A stretch of DNA of 20,001 nucleotides. It comes from Phoronis ovalis (taxonomy: Eukaryota > Phoronida > Phoronidae). Shown in pieces: positions 16,401 to 20,001 of this stretch. Position numbers and translations under genes: made by a program. The stretch spans positions 3,560-23,560 of the forward strand of contig JAOXYB010075055.1 of NCBI GenBank assembly GCA_028565635.1. Direction: 5' to 3'. Below the pieces are notes generated by a model that searched no databases, was not told where the DNA came from, and saw nothing but the letters and a program-made list of their open reading frames with translations. Every line of letters begins with the position of its first letter. Positions within the stretch are counted from its first letter, which is position 1.

Positions 16401-18171
16401 TTAGGATATACCCTTCTGTTATGTATTTTAATTATTACAAAGATTTATACCAACATAAATTTTCAATTTGTTTTAAAATTATGTGACATTTTGATTTTAG
16501 TTTTAGGATGTAATATGGTTGTATCTATATATTGGACTTTCAGAACTTCTGTAACAAATTTATCACTTTAATTAGTTTTAAATATTTTGGAAATTACAAT
16601 GAGAATATCCCAAACTTTCCTGAAATTTAATCCAAAAACTTTGGTTATAAAATAAAACTGATCTTTTAAATATATTCCTAATACTGAGACTATAAATAAA
16701 AGGCTTTGCATTAGTGCTTTTTTATGTTGAACCAGGATTTATTTTATTCTTAACAACATCTGACTAGTGATTTAGGTACTAGTATTTTACCATAATTATT
16801 TTTAAAATAAACTAGTACATTTTGATAAGATATATGTTATTTGAATTTGAAAGCTTTCTTGCCTAATTAAGAAAAAAGTTGGAACATTGTTTATTTAGCA
16901 TTAAATTTAGAAAATTATAATTAAATGATAGATTTTGTTCTATGATGAGTGATCAGTTTTGAATGTTTTCCATATTTAAGCACTTTTAAAGCTAAAATAC
17001 TGTATAGCACAGGTACGGTACCTAGTTTAAGAAGCTGGCTTTCTTGGCTTTTCACCCTTTTTTTCAAACTATTCTGAGTTTTTTCCATATTTTGAATCTG
17101 TCTTTTCAACAAATCTCTGTTAGCATTAATTGTTGCATCACTAGCTTGCAGACTCATCAATAATGAATGTTGTACGTTAATTGATTTTGCTATATTATTC
17201 TGCTTTAACAATAGATCGGAAAATGTCTGATTGGATAATGTAACATAACTTTGAAGTGCTGAACTAAAGCTTTTATCTTTATTCTCAAGATTTGAAATTT
17301 GAAGCTTGGAACTGGTGGCATGCTTTTCCAAGATATCCATACGTTTTCCATCTTCGCTAACTTGATTAGCAAATTGGTGTTCAAGATTCTGTTGTTTCGC
17401 ACCAATATTTTTAAGGTTCCTTTCTAAATAACTTTGCTCAGATTTCATATTTGCATTATCCTGGAATAGTGTCTCTAATTTAGAACTATGGTCAGCTACT
17501 GTTTGCTTCAAATTAACTTGTTTCAGCACAATTTCAACAAAGTACTGCTTGCTTTGACTTACATGGGTTTCTAATAAGCAAGTCAGATTTTTTTCCAATT
17601 CAGTAAATTTGTGTTCTAAGTGCTGTTGTCTTGCATTGAAATCTGAAATGTTAGAAAATTTCTGATTGGCTAAAGTAAGATGAATCTGCAAAGTGGAACT
17701 CAAGTTTTTATCTGTAGTTATAAGATTCAAAATTTGAAGCTCAGAATTTGTGACTTTCCTTTCTAAGACATCTAGGTGTACACCATATCTGTTAATTTGA
17801 TTAACAGCGTTAGTAATTAACAATTTGGTGCGACTATCCTGCCACGATGATAGTTTATTTTGAACTGTAATCAAGATGGCCTCGTTTTCTTTCTTAAATT
17901 CCTTCCATGCACCAATCTGCACTTGAAGGTTGTTTTTTAGCAGCATTATTGTCTGTTGCATATCATCATCTCTCATTTTGCATTCATTCAATTGGGTTGC
18001 AACAACAGACTGTTTATTTTTCAATACTTGTACTTCATTCTTAAGTGATCCTATTGTTGCTTCCATCTGAGCAAGTTTCATAGTTACATCAGCTAGTGTA
18101 GTGCCTTGCGCTGTTGCACAATTACCGTAAGCAACCACAAGCAGCAAAATTGTTGTTATGTTTGAATTCAT
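13298..18171 (-). CDS. Secreted coiled-coil protein with CTHRC1-type C-terminal domain (gene B, 4 exons)
   Basis: CDS join on the minus strand is 18171-17022, 15556-15492, 15097-14896 and 13449-13298, giving 522 residues. It is a paralogue of gene A with intron phases 1, 0, 1 and exon 3 of identical length (202 nt). It has a signal peptide at 1-22 (NITTILLLVVAYGNCATAQ), a coiled-coil-like stalk about 23-383, and a CTHRC1-type head 384-522 (WWFELNGAECSNP, VSGICYGIPAG, KVGGC, HIIIEEIAK). Relative to gene A the stalk carries about 32 extra residues (roughly 71-104), and the Y129/D274 segments repeat at the same 145-residue period. It lacks the extra Cys pair of gene A in exon 4 and has Cys401 in exon 2 and Cys198 in the stalk. 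Introns are 1,465, 394 and 1,446 bases; introns 2 and 3 are recognisably homologous to those of gene A. Role unknown; a secreted oligomeric ligand or matrix protein is inferred. Confidence 0.9.
14896..15097 (-). CDS. Gene B exon 3: core of CTHRC1-type domain
   Basis: Acceptor ATATTTAG|ACAGTA and donor GTGG|GTAAGT bound 67 codons plus one base, exactly as in gene A. Key text is SGLWLSFYGVLRV, CGRWWFELNGAECSNP and VRGTDDYFTPS. Identity to gene A exon 3 is high, including at DNA level over GCCTGAA and CTCCATAAAATGA, which is stronger conservation than in the stalk. Confidence 0.9.
15492..15556 (-). CDS. Gene B exon 2: start of CTHRC1-type domain
   Basis: Acceptor GAGAATTCAG|GAACTAG and donor TTGAG|GTAAAAG. 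With the carried G it gives 22 codons, GTRNIRQVVWNHDSS then LDCSSIE. It is short and only identifiable by alignment with gene A exon 2 and by phase. Confidence 0.85.
17022..18171 (-). CDS. Gene B exon 1: signal peptide and coiled-coil stalk
   Basis: I chose the ATG at 18171 over the in-frame ATG at 18195. MNSNITTILLLVVAYG aligns with the gene A signal peptide, while the eight upstream residues (MCSNLTEI) have no counterpart. Donor CTAG|GTACCG follows after 383 codons plus one base, at the position equivalent to the gene A donor. The stalk includes MKLAQMEATIGSLKNEVQVL and many Asn/Gln/Lys/Leu heptads, with sequons such as N156, N174, N195 and N314. Confidence 0.9.
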
Positions 18172-18270
18172 GATTTCTGTTAAGTTACTGCACATTTATA
18201 AACATGAAATTATCTCTGTGTCTCTCTTGGTACAGAGTATAATTGTAATATGATGTCTTATCTGCAAGTA
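18172..18270 (-). promoter_or_regulatory. Proximal upstream region of gene B, conserved with gene A
   Basis: The plus-strand text TTACTGCACATTTATAAA, then GGTACAGAGTATA and TTATCTG (18258-18264), aligns in order with the gene A upstream region. The minus-strand CAGATAA core is 87 bases 5' of the ATG. Survival of this block while the intergenic DNA beyond it does not align suggests promoter function, but retained duplication sequence is an alternative explanation. Confidence 0.5.
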
Positions 18271-19458
18271 ATTACATACGAAAGATATCTGATGAAAGTT
18301 TTGTAATTTGGGGGGCATGTTGTTCAAAGTGGTTTATAGGTAATACATAGCCCAATGGGCTATCATGGTTTTTCAAGAAGTCACTGCTTTATATACCATA
18401 GGGTATTTTATTTATCTCACAAATTTTATTGTTTCTCACGAAAGATAGTATATGCTGATGGCTGATTTAATTCAATAAGTTGTGGAAAACAAAGCCTGCT
18501 TACAAAGGGGGCATTTCTTCGAACAATAATATCATAAAAAATGTTCCCTCTTTAAAGAATTTTTTTTAAACTGACTTTTTTACATTTTTAGCTATCGGTC
18601 CTTGAAGCTAAAAAGCCTGAACCCCTCGTTACTGTTTTAAATAAAATTCGTAACAAATGTACGTTACATTATTCACACAAAATAAATGTTTACATAAACT
18701 TTAACATTCACACTGTGTCAAGGTGGTATTTTCAGACTCGTTTGTGTAATGCATGAAATTTGATGTTTTATGACACCTCATAAAAATCATAAATTACATC
18801 CTACCAAAAAATCCAGCAGATCTAAATTCTAGCTAACTATGTTTTTAAGAACTAAACGATATTGCCATTACATGATTATAACCAAATTGTAAATACCATT
18901 AATAATCTCTGAATAATTAATTAGTTTAAAAAAGGTAACTTTTGTTTCGTAAAAAAATAAACTGATTATATAACCAAAATCCCTGGTGCAATTTAAATAT
19001 GGACCATTATAAATCATGGGAGTATCGTTTACTTGCTAAAAACATAGTTACCATGAATGTAGATCTATCTGTAGGATGTACCTATTGATTTTTATAGGGC
19101 ATCAGTAAATGCTAATTACATTTTACACACTAATTTGAAAATACCAATATGAGATAGCCTGAATGTTAAAATTTCTGGAAACATATATTTTCTGTGAAAA
19201 CAACTGTAATTTTTTTTAATGAATGTTTATTTAAACAGTAACAAGGGTCTAGCTTATAGCCTTAATTAGTACAGAGTATATTTTTAACCATCGACTGCTG
19301 ACTACAAAGTAGATTTTTAGCCCCAGGTTGCTTATGATGAGTTATGGTTTAAAATCTTGTGCCACACAACATTTCTAAAAATTGGCCAAGTACCCCCCTA
19401 AGAGTATTGTCAGCCTATTAGATAAATAAGCAATTAATCTGTTATTTTTATCTTGTAG
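18271..19458. other. Intergenic DNA, no gene recognised
   Basis: AT-rich sequence without a supported exon. It contains a short perfect hairpin ATAGCCC-AAT-GGGCTAT at 18348-18364, about 180 bases upstream of the gene B ATG. Nothing else stands out. Confidence 0.6.
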
Positions 19459-19502
19459 ATGACAAACAAGTATCAAGATATCATATTACTGTCTACTGTC
19501 AG
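19459..19502 (+). CDS. Weak candidate exon of a further plus-strand gene
   Basis: The 44-base segment follows a good acceptor (TTTTTATCTTGTAG) and ends at a near-consensus donor (CAG|GTACGT). One frame reads DKQVSRYHITVYCQ, with an alternating pattern like a beta strand and a phase-0 end. I do not recognise a family and could not chain it to another exon in the window, so it may be chance. Confidence 0.25.
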
Positions 19503-19934
19503 GTACGTTCTGCATGAGGTTGATACATTTCATATTTTATTTAGCTTATCTCACAATCTTATGAAAAACCGCCACGATTTGTCAGAATTAACCAGAGTAC
19601 TAAATTGTTACTGTAACTAGGGAAGGCTCCCAAATCATTATTCCCAGTGTTTCCGATAAATAAAATGTACTATTTGTAATATAAAGAATGGTATTTTGTA
19701 AAAAAATCTTTATACACATTTGTTTTGATTTAGAAGAAAACAGACAACTAGATTTACATGATAAGGCTGATTTATTGCCTAAAATTGAAAAATGTACAAT
19801 TACCAATAAAGTAAGAAATAAACAATACAATAGTGTTTCAACATATGAGTTATATGCAGAATTACATTTGATTGTATCCACTAGGTGTCTCTCTCTCTCT
19901 TATAATCCTCATTAAAAATAGTGTATTATTAGGG
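19503..19934. other. Window-end DNA, no supported gene
   Basis: Plus- and minus-strand open frames overlap here (19688-19915 and 19600-19881). Neither shows a recognisable domain. A possible acceptor at 19732 and donor at 19809 frame a short open segment, but its phase does not join the candidate exon at 19459. Confidence 0.5.
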
Positions 19935-20001
19935 TTGCTCCTATAAGGGAGCAAGCCTATTGGTTTTGTACGATTTCTTTCTTCTTCTTCTTTTTCTTTT
20001 T
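19935..20001. repeat. Hairpin followed by TTC-rich microsatellite, cut by window edge
   Basis: TTGCTCC (19935-19941) and GGAGCAA (19948-19954) form a perfect 7 bp stem with a 6-base loop. They are followed by AGCCTATTGG and then a pyrimidine tract of TTC repeats that runs off the window. The arrangement looks like the end of a dispersed repeat with a simple-sequence tail; the family is not recognised. Confidence 0.5.

Larger units (their letters stand above)
13450..17021 (-). other. Gene B introns 1-3
   Basis: Intron 3 (13450-14895), intron 2 (15098-15491) and intron 1 (15557-17021) contain no further exon, RNA gene or transposon that I can support. Parts near the exons match gene A introns: GACAGGTGGCAG near 15150 (gene A near 4217), CAGAAATAAAG...TGTACAAAAC at about 15335-15415 (gene A about 4438-4522), and GCTAACAGTTTTGTCA near 13583 (gene A near 3558). 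Confidence 0.7.

Noticed and set aside
17205-17405. 66-residue minus-strand ORF
   Set aside because: It is an out-of-frame shadow of gene B exon 1.
18172-18195. Upstream in-frame ATG at 18195 as the gene B start
   Set aside because: It would add MCSNLTEI before a normal signal peptide. Gene A has no equivalent, and its signal peptide aligns with the ATG at 18171.
19733-19808. Candidate exon between acceptor GATTTAG and donor AAA|GTAAGA
   Set aside because: It needs one base from the preceding exon. The candidate at 19459 ends in phase 0 in its best frame, and joining them gives early stops. No family resemblance.
19935-20001. Naming the species or phylum from the terminal hairpin/TTC repeat
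   Set aside because: The repeat looks vaguely familiar from marine invertebrates, but memory is not evidence enough to assign a taxon.

Overview
The window is AT-rich, intron-rich animal (metazoan) DNA. There are no bacterial-style operons, RNA genes or CRISPR arrays. The coding part consists of short exons with clean GT/AG splice sites, separated by introns of 0.1 to 7 kb, and small non-autonomous transposable elements sit in the non-coding DNA. A C2CD5 orthologue, two secreted CTHRC1-type proteins and the repeat load suggest an invertebrate. I cannot fix the phylum from this sequence alone. Everything below rests on reading the sequence and on family knowledge recalled without a database search.

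Plus strand, left part (1 to about 10.4 kb): the 3' end of a gene for a C2CD5-like protein (C2 domain-containing protein 5). Five exons are visible at 413-545, 1367-1416, 1561-1686, 9031-9177 and 9814-9987. They chain in one frame into a 209-residue C-terminus ending in TAA, and an AATAAA lies 400 bases downstream. The intron between the third and fourth visible exons is 7.3 kb long.

Minus strand, inside that intron: a complete four-exon gene (8278 down to 3267, here 'gene A', 492 residues). It encodes a signal peptide, a stalk of about 330 residues that reads as coiled coil, and a C-terminal domain recognisable as the non-collagenous head of CTHRC1 (collagen triple helix repeat-containing 1). 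No Gly-X-Y collagen repeat is present. A paralogue ('gene B', 18171 down to 13298, 522 residues) has the same exon number, the same intron phases and exon 3 of identical length. It lies downstream of C2CD5, also on the minus strand. The copies share homologous introns and about 100 bases of proximal upstream sequence, so this was a DNA-level duplication and not retroposition.

Mobile DNA: intron 1 of gene A carries a roughly 2 kb insert (5131-7180) with GGGAC-type inverted ends and TAA flanks. Inside it is a 443 bp MITE (5298-5740) with 56 bp inverted repeats and a 9 bp target duplication. An element with short inverted ends and an inner 31 bp periodicity lies at 11738-12073. A foldback element of about 880 bp with inverted arms of about 210 bp ends 68 bases past the stop codon of gene B and contains its nearest poly(A) signal. 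A 27 bp minisatellite opens the window. The last kilobase has one weak candidate exon of another plus-strand gene and ends in a hairpin followed by a TTC-rich tract.

The most unusual content is the coiled-coil/CTHRC1-head gene pair, with one copy nested antisense in a C2CD5 intron. The coiled coil probably replaces the collagen stem as the oligomerising stalk. The two copies differ in head cysteines and in stalk length, which suggests diverging secreted ligands or matrix proteins.
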